DNA of 64,000 bases from an uncultured Colwellia sp. (GTDB taxonomy: Bacteria > Pseudomonadota > Gammaproteobacteria > Enterobacterales > Alteromonadaceae): contig CAJXRC010000001.1 of NCBI GenBank assembly GCA_913058405.1, forward strand, positions 1 through 64,000. The letters are read 5' to 3'. Under the pieces are notes generated by a model. It searched no databases, was not told where the DNA came from, and worked only from the letters and a program-made list of their open reading frames with translations. The position numbers were made by a program, and so were the translations under genes. Shown in pieces: positions 54,788 to 64,000 of the stretch (position 1 is the stretch's first letter; each line of letters starts with the position of its first letter).

Positions 54788-55486
54788 TTAAGCTTGAGTT
54801 AGTGTTGCTTGGTTGACGACAACGCCGGCACCCATAGTTGTAGAAAGAGAAACTTTCTTCAAGTATTGACCTTTAGCATTTGCAGGTTTTGCTTTTTTAA
54901 GCGCTTCAAGCAATGCTTCTAAGTTTTCTTGCAATTGTGCAGGTTCGAAATCAGCCTTACCAATAGTAGTATGGATGATACCGTTCTTGTCGTTGCGGTA
55001 ACGGATCTGACCAGACTTAGCGTTTTTAACAGCGCCAGCTACGTCAGGAGTTACTGTACCAACTTTAGGGTTAGGCATTAAACCACGTGGGCCTAAGATT
55101 TGACCTAGTTGACCAACAACACGCATTGCATCAGGAGAAGCAATAACAACGTCGAAGTTCATTTCGCCAGCTTTTACTTGCGCAGCTAAATCGTCCATAC
55201 CTACAACGTCAGCACCAGCTGCTAAAGCTTTCTCTGCGTTTGCACCTTGTGTAAATACAGCAACACGTACATCACGGCCAGTACCATTTGGTAATACTGT
55301 AGCGCCACGAACGTTTTGATCTGATTTACGAGCATCAATACCAAGATTTACTGCAACATCTACGCTTTCACGGAAGTTAGCAGTAGCAAATTCTTTTAAT
55401 AAAGAAACAGCTTCGTTGATATCATATTCTTTTAATACGTCTACTTTTTCACGGATAAGACGAGCGCGTTTTGATAATTTAGCCAT
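54788..55486 (-). CDS. rplA: 50S ribosomal protein L1
   Basis: [34 protein letters not shown]. Confidence 0.99.
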   Translation of the reverse strand: MAKLSKRARLIREKVDVLKEYDINEAVSLLKEFATANFRESVDVAVNLGIDARKSDQNVRGATVLPNGTGRDVRVAVFTQGANAEKALAAGADVVGMDDLAAQVKAGEMNFDVVIASPDAMRVVGQLGQILGPRGLMPNPKVGTVTPDVAGAVKNAKSGQIRYRNDKNGIIHTTIGKADFEPAQLQENLEALLEALKKAKPANAKGQYLKKVSLSTTMGAGVVVNQATLTQA

Positions 55487-55489
55487 TGA

Positions 55490-55918
55490 TTAGTCCTCTA
55501 CCACTAAACCCATTGAACGAGCAGAACCCGCAATGGTACGCACTGCAGCTTCAAGTGAACCAGCAGTTAAATCAGGTTCTTTTGTCTTAACGATTTCTTC
55601 AAGTTGAGCTGTAGTAACAGTTCCAACTTTATCAGTGTTAGGACGACCAGAGCCGCTTTTGATTCCAGCAGCTTTTTTCAATAAGAAAGAAGCAGGTGGA
55701 GTTTTTGTTTCGAAAGTAAACGAACGGTCACTATATACAGTAATTACTACTGGAACCGGAGCGCCTTTTTCTAAAGAATCTGTTTTCGCATTGAACGCTT
55801 TACAGAATTCCATGATGTTAACACCATGTTGACCTAATGCAGGACCAACTGGTGGTGACGGGTTAGCTGCACCAGCAGCTACTTGTAGCTTGATTAAAGC
55901 TTGGACTTTCTTAGCCAT
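55490..55918 (-). CDS. rplK: 50S ribosomal protein L11
   Basis: [43 protein letters not shown]. Confidence 0.99.
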   Translation of the reverse strand: MAKKVQALIKLQVAAGAANPSPPVGPALGQHGVNIMEFCKAFNAKTDSLEKGAPVPVVITVYSDRSFTFETKTPPASFLLKKAAGIKSGSGRPNTDKVGTVTTAQLEEIVKTKEPDLTAGSLEAAVRTIAGSARSMGLVVED

Positions 55919-56190
55919 TTTAAAATACCTTTAGTTTGGGTAGTTAACGCAATTAACTTAGCATTAAGTTGGAATTCACCATCTCGACACAAAGTTTTCG
56001 CTTCCCTGTTTACAAAATTCGCTTTAAAAACAATTGTTTTCACAACAGAATAAAGCGCATTTAGTGCGCGCTAAAAATAAGCGGCAGCGGATTATATATT
56101 AACCACCTATCTCATTTCAAGCGCTTTTATTGTTACCTGAAAAATAGTCACACGTTCAAATCATGTCGCATCACTTTTTTCCCTGTAAAA

Positions 56191-57291
56191 TCAGCGTTTT
56201 TCAGCTACTTTATTCGTAGTTGATATGGTTGCTTCAATGCGGCGATTTTGTTCGTGAGCTTCAGCTGTATTATCTGTATTGAGTAATTCGCTTTCACCAT
56301 AACCTATCGCACTTAAACGACTTGCATCAACACCAAAGTCATTAATTAACACATCAACAACAGCCTGAGCACGCTTAGCAGATAAAGTCTGGTTATATGC
56401 AGCACTTCCTTTTGCTGAACTATGCCCTTTAATGGTTAAACTAAGATCTGGGTAAGCTTCCATAAATTTAGCAACTTTAACCATAATTGGTTTGTATTTG
56501 TCTTTAACTACGGCTTTATTACTATCAAAGTTAATAAGTAACTCAACTGTATCTTGCGCTTCAGTAAAAACAGTACAACCTACTTCATTTACTTTGTCTG
56601 TTGCAGGAGTATTAGCACAATTATCTTTGCTATCTAACACGCCGTCGTTATCACTATCTAATTCAGCAATAGGAGCCACAACAGCAACAGGTGCAACAAC
56701 TGCAGCGGCTTTAACTGGCTCACTACGCTTTATTTCAGCTTTTTGTGTACCAAAGAAATAGATGAAACCTAACTTAGCAGAAACATCGGTGTAATTATCT
56801 TCAAACTGGTAGTGACCTTTTCCTTCAAAATAAAGCGCCATATTTTTGCTTAAATAATGACGGTATCCAGCACCTAACGCTGCAGAAAGATTTGATTCCT
56901 CAACATCTAAAACATCAGCACCACCAACGACATAAAAACTCTCTTTGAATGGGAAATATAATAAATCTAGTGCGATACTTTTTCCTGAGGCTAAATTAGC
57001 GTTATGATTCTCAGCAACTGGATTAAAGTGCGTATAAGATAATCTCGTTTCAAATAATTCTGAAAGACGGTAACCACCTTCAACACCTAAGCCTGAAGCA
57101 TGGTCAATTGATGAATTGGCATTAGCATTAAATTGACGGTCTTCATCTGTTTTCAAGTACATGGCATGACCACCAAGATATACTTTGCCAACTAAACTTT
57201 CAGCACTTGGCTGCTCGGCAGCTGATAATGATAAAGAAAAAATTGATAAACCGATAAATTGGCTTATTTTTGAAACTGATAAGTAGCGCAT
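56191..57291 (-). CDS. OmpA-family outer-membrane protein with thrombospondin type-3-like linker
   Basis: signal peptide, beta-barrel, DSDNDGVLDSKDNCANTPATDKVNEVGC, C-terminal OmpA peptidoglycan-binding domain. Confidence 0.92.
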   Translation of the reverse strand: MRYLSVSKISQFIGLSIFSLSLSAAEQPSAESLVGKVYLGGHAMYLKTDEDRQFNANANSSIDHASGLGVEGGYRLSELFETRLSYTHFNPVAENHNANLASGKSIALDLLYFPFKESFYVVGGADVLDVEESNLSAALGAGYRHYLSKNMALYFEGKGHYQFEDNYTDVSAKLGFIYFFGTQKAEIKRSEPVKAAAVVAPVAVVAPIAELDSDNDGVLDSKDNCANTPATDKVNEVGCTVFTEAQDTVELLINFDSNKAVVKDKYKPIMVKVAKFMEAYPDLSLTIKGHSSAKGSAAYNQTLSAKRAQAVVDVLINDFGVDASRLSAIGYGESELLNTDNTAEAHEQNRRIEATISTTNKVAEKR

Positions 57292-57539
57292 TACAAATTA
57301 TCCCTATAAATGTAGTCGAATGATTGGTTTTTTAACGGCGCATATTTTAATCGTTTTTCACTCATGTTGCAGCATTTAGTTATCAAAATGTATTAATATC
57401 TTGCAAATTGTGATGAAAAACACGCTGACAAGCTGAATTTCATGCTATAGACAACCGATTTCGATATATTGGCTAAAACCTCTTACATTTAATAATTTGA
57501 TTTTAGTTATAATGCCCACATAAAAATGTCAGTCCCATT

Positions 57540-58370
57540 ATGCCTAGGTTTCATATGTCTCTATTTGCACACAGCAGCAAACTACAAAGGTTTGTTGAAA
57601 GTGAAAAATTCCAAAATTTTATTATTTTCCTCATCCTCTTTAATGCAATTAGTCTGGGTCTTGAAACAAGTCAGTTTGGTAAAGCCAATACTGGTCTTCT
57701 ACACACTATAGATACGACCATACTAGTACTGTTCACCATAGAGCTGTTATTAAAATTTATTGTTTATCGAAAGCAGTTTTTTCGTTCAGGTTGGAACTGG
57801 TTTGATTTTATAATCGTTGCCACTTCTTGGGCGCCTACAAGCGGTGCATTATCAGTTTTACGCGCCTTTAGAATATTAAGGGTTTTACGCTTACTTTCTG
57901 TCGTTCCGCAAATGCGCCGTGTGATCGGCGCACTCGGACATTCATTACCAGGTATGGCTTCAGTAGTTGGCGTCTTAAGCATTATCTTTTATGTCTCTGC
58001 AGTACTAACCACTAAAATATTTGGTACCCATAGTGATGCGAACATGCAGGAATGGTTTGGTAACATTGGTGCTTCTGCTTACACCCTATTTCAGGTAATG
58101 ACATTAGAAAGTTGGTCTATGGGGATAGTTCGTCCAACGATGGAGTTATTTCCTCTTTCTTGGCTATTCTTCGTACCCTTTATCATTATTACCAGCTTCG
58201 CGGTTCTTAACTTATTTATTGGTATTATCGTTGATGCGATGCAAGTTATGCATGAAGAAGAAGGTAAACCTAAACAAGTCATAGCAACTAAAGAAGATAT
58301 GATAATGCTTGAGCAAAAAATAGATAAGCTAAGTCAATTACTACATAGTAAATCAGAGCCTAATAAATAG
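57540..58370 (+). CDS. bacterial voltage-gated sodium channel (BacNav/NaChBac-type ion transporter)
   Basis: S4 VLRAFRILRVLRLLSVVPQMRRVIGAL; selectivity filter TLESWSM; S6 FAVLNLFIGIIVDAM; C-terminal coiled coil. Confidence 0.93.
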   Translation: MPRFHMSLFAHSSKLQRFVESEKFQNFIIFLILFNAISLGLETSQFGKANTGLLHTIDTTILVLFTIELLLKFIVYRKQFFRSGWNWFDFIIVATSWAPTSGALSVLRAFRILRVLRLLSVVPQMRRVIGALGHSLPGMASVVGVLSIIFYVSAVLTTKIFGTHSDANMQEWFGNIGASAYTLFQVMTLESWSMGIVRPTMELFPLSWLFFVPFIIITSFAVLNLFIGIIVDAMQVMHEEEGKPKQVIATKEDMIMLEQKIDKLSQLLHSKSEPNK

Positions 58371-58467
58371 TAGGATAAAATATTATCTTATGTGATTAAA
58401 GTATTACCAAATCGATAGCGATAAGTTAAGGTTATCTTTATAAAAAATATAATCTTACGGTAAAAAA

Positions 58468-60288
58468 ATGACATCGGTCACCCTTTATTCTTATTTATGT
58501 AAATTACTGCTACTTGCTATGATGATCCTTATCTCCGCTTGTAGCAACACACCACAACCAAGCAACCCACCGACCCTAGCTAAGGCTAATATTTATATTA
58601 ACCAGCTGGCTTTTGATATCCAAGCGCCCAAACAGGCTGTGATTGTTTTACCTATAGGTGAAATAGCGACGCGATTTATTGTTTACCAGGGCTCAAACAT
58701 GATTTATCAAGGTAAGCTCACTTCTCAACCAAGCTTCACCGAATGGGGACAAGGTGCTCACTACTACCTCGCTGATTTTTCTCAAGTAAAACGAAGAGGT
58801 GAATTTCATATAGTAGTAAACACACGCAAGCAACAACTAGCTTCCTCAACATTTGCCATTAAACATAATGCTTACTTTGCCCTTACAGCTAAGTCACTAG
58901 TTAATTACTTTAAAGCAAGTCGACACTCTAGTCCGATAGATGAATCTATTCGCATCAATGGTACGGAGCGTTATGTTAACGTTTCAGGTGGTTGGGTTAA
59001 TTCAGGAGGGGATCAGGGTAAACACTTAAGTCAGCATAGTGAATCTAATGTTTTAGTATCACAACAAGGAGCTATAGCTGCATGGGCGATGGCAAAATCT
59101 TATGATAGTTTATATAGGTTATACGATCGTAAAGCGTTAACACTCGCACTCGCCGAAGAAGTTATTTGGGGTGCTGATTACTTACATAGAATATTAGACA
59201 CCGAAGGTTATTTTTATAGCAATATTTACGACCGACGAGGTTTGGCTGAAGAACGTATAATTACCGGCTATGAAGGACCTGAAGCAGAATTTAATACTAA
59301 TTTTCAAGCTGCCTTTCGTGAGGGCGGAGGCATGGCTATTGCCGCACTAACCCGAGCACATGAACTCAGTAATAAAACAGGCGTTCAAGGTGAGTTTTCT
59401 GCAAAGCAGTATTTAATTGACGCTGAACGAGCTTTTGCCCATTTACAAAAGAACAACCTACGTTATGTCGACAATGGTAAAGAAAACATTATCGATGATT
59501 ATACTGCGCTTATTGCCGCGACTGAGCTTTATCGCATAACAAAAAAATCACAATATTTAAAAGCCGCGCGCCACCGTGCTCATAACTTAAATAACAGAAT
59601 GACATCCCAAGGTTGGTTTGTCAGCGATGATGACGAAAGACCTTTTTATCATGGTGTTGAAGCCGGTCTCCCTATTATTGCCTTGGTCGACTATTTAGCA
59701 ATAGAGCGGAACCGACAAATTAACACTAAAACTAAACGAACAATTAAACTGTCACTGGATTATCAACTTGCCTTAAACTCCCAAGTTGCTAACCCATTTA
59801 ATTTAGCGCGCCAAACATTTAAAACCAAAAAGGGTAGTCAGTACTCGAAACAAAAGGAAGGTTTTTTTATCCCGCATACTAATGAAAACAGCTATGCTTG
59901 GCAGGGTGAAAACTCTCGTTTGGCCTCACTAACGGCTGCAGCAGTATGGGGAGGTAAAATCACTCACAGTAATAAACACGGAGCTTTTGGTATCAATGAT
60001 GAACTCGCTTATTTTGCACAAAGCCAAATTGATTGGATTTTAGGTAAAAACCCTTACCAAGTGAGTATGTTGTATGGCTTTGGCGTTAATAATCCACCAC
60101 ACACTAAAAGTGCTGGGACTATGTTAAATGGCGGCATTTCAAATGGTATTACTGGCGCCACACTAGGCTTAGATGGCAGCGGTATTACCTGGGCACAAGG
60201 GCCTGATGCTTCTAATTGGCGCTGGACTGAGCAATGGTTACAAAATTCTACTTGGTATTTATTAGCCATGACAGCAATGACTGAGTAA
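58468..60288 (+). CDS. GH9-family glycoside hydrolase lipoprotein with N-terminal Ig-like (cellulase N) domain
   Basis: lipobox LISAC; INQLAFDIQAPKQAVI; GGWVNSGGDQGKH; WQGENSRLASLTAA; DWILGKNPYQVSMLYGFG. Confidence 0.85.
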   Translation: MTSVTLYSYLCKLLLLAMMILISACSNTPQPSNPPTLAKANIYINQLAFDIQAPKQAVIVLPIGEIATRFIVYQGSNMIYQGKLTSQPSFTEWGQGAHYYLADFSQVKRRGEFHIVVNTRKQQLASSTFAIKHNAYFALTAKSLVNYFKASRHSSPIDESIRINGTERYVNVSGGWVNSGGDQGKHLSQHSESNVLVSQQGAIAAWAMAKSYDSLYRLYDRKALTLALAEEVIWGADYLHRILDTEGYFYSNIYDRRGLAEERIITGYEGPEAEFNTNFQAAFREGGGMAIAALTRAHELSNKTGVQGEFSAKQYLIDAERAFAHLQKNNLRYVDNGKENIIDDYTALIAATELYRITKKSQYLKAARHRAHNLNNRMTSQGWFVSDDDERPFYHGVEAGLPIIALVDYLAIERNRQINTKTKRTIKLSLDYQLALNSQVANPFNLARQTFKTKKGSQYSKQKEGFFIPHTNENSYAWQGENSRLASLTAAAVWGGKITHSNKHGAFGINDELAYFAQSQIDWILGKNPYQVSMLYGFGVNNPPHTKSAGTMLNGGISNGITGATLGLDGSGITWAQGPDASNWRWTEQWLQNSTWYLLAMTAMTE

Positions 60289-60505
60289 TTCACATGAACG
60301 GGCTCGGTTATTTTCCTGAGTCCGTCACCCCTATTTAGCCCTCTTGTTCATATATTTATGAGTAGAATACTTTGCTCAATACCATGATGACTGCATCGTT
60401 TTATTGAACGGCTGCCCATTGGGCGATGATTGATTAATGTGTACTATCCTCCCTTTATTCTAACAAATATAATTATACTTCAGAGTGTTAAATTTCGATT
60501 TAAAG

Positions 60506-60540
60506 GCAAAAAAAAACGCTTGCACAAGGCAAGCGTTTCT
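60506..60540 (-). terminator. intrinsic terminator of secE-nusG
   Basis: minus strand AAACGCTTGC-cttgt-GCAAGCGTTTTTTTTT. Confidence 0.92.
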
Positions 60541-60565
60541 ATATCAAGTTGGGCTGAGTCGCTGC

Positions 60566-61183
60566 TTAGCTACCCTTTTCAACTTGACCAAATTCTAAAT
60601 CAACTGGCGTTGAACGACCGAAAATAAGTACTGAAACTTTAATACGGTTTTTCTCGTAATCAAGCTCTTCAACCACACCATTAAAGTCAGCAAATGGTCC
60701 GTCGATAACACGGATAACTTCGCCTGGTTCAAACAATGTTTTAGGCTTCGGCTTATCTGTTTCTTCAAGACGTTGTAGAATACGATCCGCTTCTTTTTGA
60801 GTAATAGGCGCTGGACGGTCACTTGTACCACCAATAAAGCCTAGTACACGTGGTACGCTTTTCACTAAATGCCAAGCATCAACGTCCATTTCCATTTGTA
60901 CTAAAACGTATCCAGGGAAAAATTTACGAGAACTTTTACGCTTTTGACCAGCACGCATCTCCACTACTTCTTCAGTAGGGACTAAAATCTCACCAAACTT
61001 ATCTTCTAAGCCGTGGATTCCAATGTGCTCTTTCAATGTTTTTTGAACGCGACCTTCATAACCTGAAAATGCTTGTACTACATACCAACGCAATTTCGGG
61101 TTTCTATTGACTTGATTTTCTGCATTTTCTGCCGCTGAAATCTCTTCTGGGTTATTTTCTTCTGACATATTTTCTTCAGACAT
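60566..61183 (-). CDS. nusG: transcription termination/antitermination protein NusG
   Basis: [59 protein letters not shown]; start at [10 protein letters not shown]. Confidence 0.97.
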   Translation of the reverse strand: MSEENMSEENNPEEISAAENAENQVNRNPKLRWYVVQAFSGYEGRVQKTLKEHIGIHGLEDKFGEILVPTEEVVEMRAGQKRKSSRKFFPGYVLVQMEMDVDAWHLVKSVPRVLGFIGGTSDRPAPITQKEADRILQRLEETDKPKPKTLFEPGEVIRVIDGPFADFNGVVEELDYEKNRIKVSVLIFGRSTPVDLEFGQVEKGS

Positions 61184-61185
61184 AA

Positions 61186-61566
61186 CTAAACCTGCATACC
61201 TGTAACTAAACCAACTAACCAGAATAGAACAGAGTCTAATCCCCAAAGTAGCAATGACATTAATAACGTCACTACTAATACAATACCTGTCGTTTGTACG
61301 GCTTCTTGGCGTGTTGGCCAAACAACTTTACGTACTTCAGTACGAGCTTCTTTTGCAAATATAGCAGCATTACGACCTTTTTCAGTTTGTAATGCAATTA
61401 AACCAGCAATACCAACCATGACTACAACAGCCACTGCTCTAATTAATACTGACTCTTCACCGTAAACGTAATTACCCGCAACAGCACCAGCTAAAAGTAA
61501 GAATATAACTCCCCACTTTACCGCATCGAAAGAACTGCTTGGTTGCTCTTCTGTACTTGCATTCAT
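61186..61566 (-). CDS. secE: preprotein translocase subunit SecE
   Basis: three TM helices, [24 protein letters not shown]. Confidence 0.96.
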   Translation of the reverse strand: MNASTEEQPSSSFDAVKWGVIFLLLAGAVAGNYVYGEESVLIRAVAVVVMVGIAGLIALQTEKGRNAAIFAKEARTEVRKVVWPTRQEAVQTTGIVLVVTLLMSLLLWGLDSVLFWLVGLVTGMQV

Positions 61567-61657
61567 AATTCTATTCCGTATTTATCTACTTTCTAATAAC
61601 GTGACTTGTAAGTACAAGTCACTAAAACACAGGTGATTTACCTATGTTTACTCAAAA

Positions 61658-61734
61658 TGGCAGGGGTGGAGAGACTCGAACTCCCAACCATCGGTTTTGG
61701 AGACCGCTGTTCTACCAATTGGAACTACACCCCT
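61658..61734 (-). tRNA. tRNA-Trp (anticodon CCA), CCA encoded
   Basis: minus strand AGGGGTGTAGTTCCAATTGGTAGAACAGCGGTCTCCAAAACCGATGGTTGGGAGTTCGAGTCTCTCCACCCCTGCCA folds as cloverleaf. Confidence 0.95.
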
Positions 61735-61955
61735 GCAACAGATTTGAATTATACTGATGCACGGGCAAAGGTAAAGAGTAAAGGTCATTTTTTTTCGTGT
61801 TTATGGTTCGTTCGACTGTTTTATCTACAAAGTGCTAGTAAACTAGCCGGTTATACCAAGTGTTCATTATATAATTGAAAATGGGCAGGGGTTCTTTTGA
61901 GCGTAATAATTAAGTTTGCTTAACAATTGCGCTAATTGATTACGGCAAATACATA

Positions 61956-61988
61956 GAGCACCAACATTATTCATTTATGCTGGCGCTC
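61956..61988 (-). terminator. hairpin 3' of aceK
   Basis: minus strand GAGCGCCAGCAT...ATGTTGGTGCTC fully pairable with G-U; weak T-run. Confidence 0.5.
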
Positions 61989-61995
61989 TTATTTA

Positions 61996-63783
61996 CTAGT
62001 TTTCAGTTGCAGTCTGTCTCTTAATGCTACCGAAACTTAAATTACAAAAGCGGAATTTATCAGGATACGGAAAAACATCCTTATAAATACCATTAGCGAC
62101 ATCTTGCTGACATTGCTGCCAATAGGCAGCAGTTAATAGATCTTCGTGATGTATTTTAAATGCTTTGAGGTAATTTGGATTGGCCAATGCAAATGTAGCC
62201 AGTTCTTCAGGAAACATATCGCCAGGCATTACGCTATACCAAGGTTCAGCAGCATATAGTTGTTCCTCAGTCACCGCTTTAGGTTTTACTCTAAAGTTGA
62301 TTTCATTCATATAAGCTATTTCGTCATAATCATAAAAAATCACTCGCCCATGGCGTGTCACACCAAAGTTTTTGAGTAACATGTCACCAGGAAAAATATC
62401 TGCGGAGATTAGCTGTTTAATGGCTTGACCATAGCCGAATAAGGCGTCATCAATCTTTTGCTGTGCCTTATTTTTAAGGGCATCCATCAGGTATAGATTA
62501 AGCGGCACCATTCGACGTTCTATATATAGATGTTCAATAATAATAAGTTCATCTTCACCTTCACCCTCATAGCGGATAATTGACGGGGCTACTTTTTGAA
62601 GTTCAGCTAAAAGCTCTTCATTAAAACGCGACTTAGGAAAGGCTACCTCTGAATATTCCATAGTATCGGCCATTCGACCCACTCTGTCATGTAACTTAAC
62701 TAGACGATATTTTCCTTTTACATCTTTCTTGGTTATGTTTTTACTGGGTGAAAACTTATCTTTGATGATTTTAAAAACATAAGGGTATGAGGGCAGGGTA
62801 AATACAGACATCACCATACCTTTAATACCAGCAGCTAATTCAAATTGGTCATTACTGCTATCGAGGTGGTTTAGAAAATCTCGATAAAACTGTGTTTTTC
62901 CTTGTTTATGAAAGCCAATAGCAGAATATAAATCAGCCTTAGTTTTATGCGGCATTAGTCCCTGTAAGAAGTTAACTAGAGCATAAGGATGTTCACAATC
63001 AACAAAAAAGTAAGCGCGAGCAAAACCAAAAACAACCGCCATACTTTCACTACTGGTAAGTAATGCATCTATATACAAACCACCCTTTTCATTATTAAGT
63101 ACGGCAATGATGAACGGCGTTTCTCCTGCTGGCGATAATACTCGACCAATGAGGTAAGCGCCTTTATTTCGATAAAAGGTAAAGTTCAGAATATCAAACT
63201 TCAAATCTTCTAATTTAACACGGGTTTTATGGGCTTTTCGGCGAAAGGTATTAATAAGTGCATCAACATCACGATCAAGATCTTCAAAAGGGATCACTGT
63301 TCTATGACTATTCATAATGTCACAAATGGTTTGTTTTAGGCCGAGCTCTTTCGGCTGATAAGATGTGTAGATCTCAGGCTGTGTTTTATCATCTAGACGG
63401 TGCGCGGTACTTTCGACATAAATATAATCGTTGTGATAATACTTACGCTCGAATAAGTGGCAAAAAACAGAGTTATAAAAAGTTTCAGCTAACTCTGGTT
63501 GTTTATGGTTGATTAATAAATCAGAGTAAACGGCTTTAATTCGTTGCCATAAAGCATCATCAAGAGAACAAATGTTAAAGTCATCTTTTATTTCATTAAA
63601 CGTTTCTTTTACGCGTTCGTCATAAAAATTGGTTCTTGCTCTAGCGGAACGATGAATCTCATTCCATTGACATTGTTGAAACCGATTTCGGGCTGATTGA
63701 GTAATTTCAGTAAAAATTGCAAAATGGCGTTCAAAACCATTAATAATTTTATTAGCTATAGTAAGCGCAAGTTCATCTTTCAT
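61996..63783 (-). CDS. aceK: isocitrate dehydrogenase kinase/phosphatase
   Basis: full-length AceK: ARTNFYDERVKETF, VFTLPSYPYVFKIIKDKF, GDMLLKNFGVTRHGRVIFYDYDEIAYMNEINFR. Confidence 0.96.
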   Translation of the reverse strand: MKDELALTIANKIINGFERHFAIFTEITQSARNRFQQCQWNEIHRSARARTNFYDERVKETFNEIKDDFNICSLDDALWQRIKAVYSDLLINHKQPELAETFYNSVFCHLFERKYYHNDYIYVESTAHRLDDKTQPEIYTSYQPKELGLKQTICDIMNSHRTVIPFEDLDRDVDALINTFRRKAHKTRVKLEDLKFDILNFTFYRNKGAYLIGRVLSPAGETPFIIAVLNNEKGGLYIDALLTSSESMAVVFGFARAYFFVDCEHPYALVNFLQGLMPHKTKADLYSAIGFHKQGKTQFYRDFLNHLDSSNDQFELAAGIKGMVMSVFTLPSYPYVFKIIKDKFSPSKNITKKDVKGKYRLVKLHDRVGRMADTMEYSEVAFPKSRFNEELLAELQKVAPSIIRYEGEGEDELIIIEHLYIERRMVPLNLYLMDALKNKAQQKIDDALFGYGQAIKQLISADIFPGDMLLKNFGVTRHGRVIFYDYDEIAYMNEINFRVKPKAVTEEQLYAAEPWYSVMPGDMFPEELATFALANPNYLKAFKIHHEDLLTAAYWQQCQQDVANGIYKDVFPYPDKFRFCNLSFGSIKRQTATEN

Positions 63784-64000
63784 AGGGCAATTAACTCTTT
63801 AGTCGATTTAAGTAAGGGCATGTCATGAATGCTTATTTACCAACATACACTAAAAGCTCAATTACAGAGATAATTTTCCTAAATACTGGCTATAACAAGC
63901 AATAATGTTGTTTCAACACAAGTTTGTTCTCTGATCTACGCTCTTAAGTTTTAAAAGTCTCGAATTAACTTGCTATCAATGGCGTGCAGCTCTAAAATTA

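Overview
This is a chromosomal contig from a marine gammaproteobacterium. The protein content and repeats look like Alteromonadales (Colwellia/Thalassotalea-like); that taxonomic call is inference, with no search run. Bases 1-50 are an Illumina Nextera/Tn5 adapter fused to the contig end. The genome then reads: DcaP-like porin (5' truncated) and periplasmic glutaminase; nitrous-oxide reductase cluster nosR-nosZ / nosD-F-Y-L; TraB/GumN, DUF4136, RraB, PlsC and TonB receptor genes; TRIC channel, CbiB-like, mtnN, coaX, birA, murB; a TetR(AcuR/NemR-like)-acuI-nitroreductase unit with two identical operators; a Psp-like operon; PCuAC, DUF2333 and beta-barrel genes; lytic transglycosylase; cysJIH; a short repeat-rich accessory island with orphan lipoproteins; epmA; and the large translation/transcription cluster (tuf, fusA, rpsG, rpsL, rpoC, rpoB, rplL, rplJ, rplA, rplK ... 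nusG, secE, tRNA-Trp) followed by aceK. The best second-look items are: (i) a block (OmpA-family protein, bacterial voltage-gated Na+ channel, GH9 lipoprotein) between nusG and rplK; (ii) a MITE-like element whose terminal inverted repeat supplies the stop codon of a lytic transglycosylase; (iii) the structured repeat island at about 36.2-38.4 kb; (iv) the bipartite nos regulation and a decayed duplication of the nosZ 3' end; (v) a Psp-like operon led by an unfamiliar small secreted protein. I saw no CRISPR array, prophage, defence island or clearly unprecedented multi-gene system.
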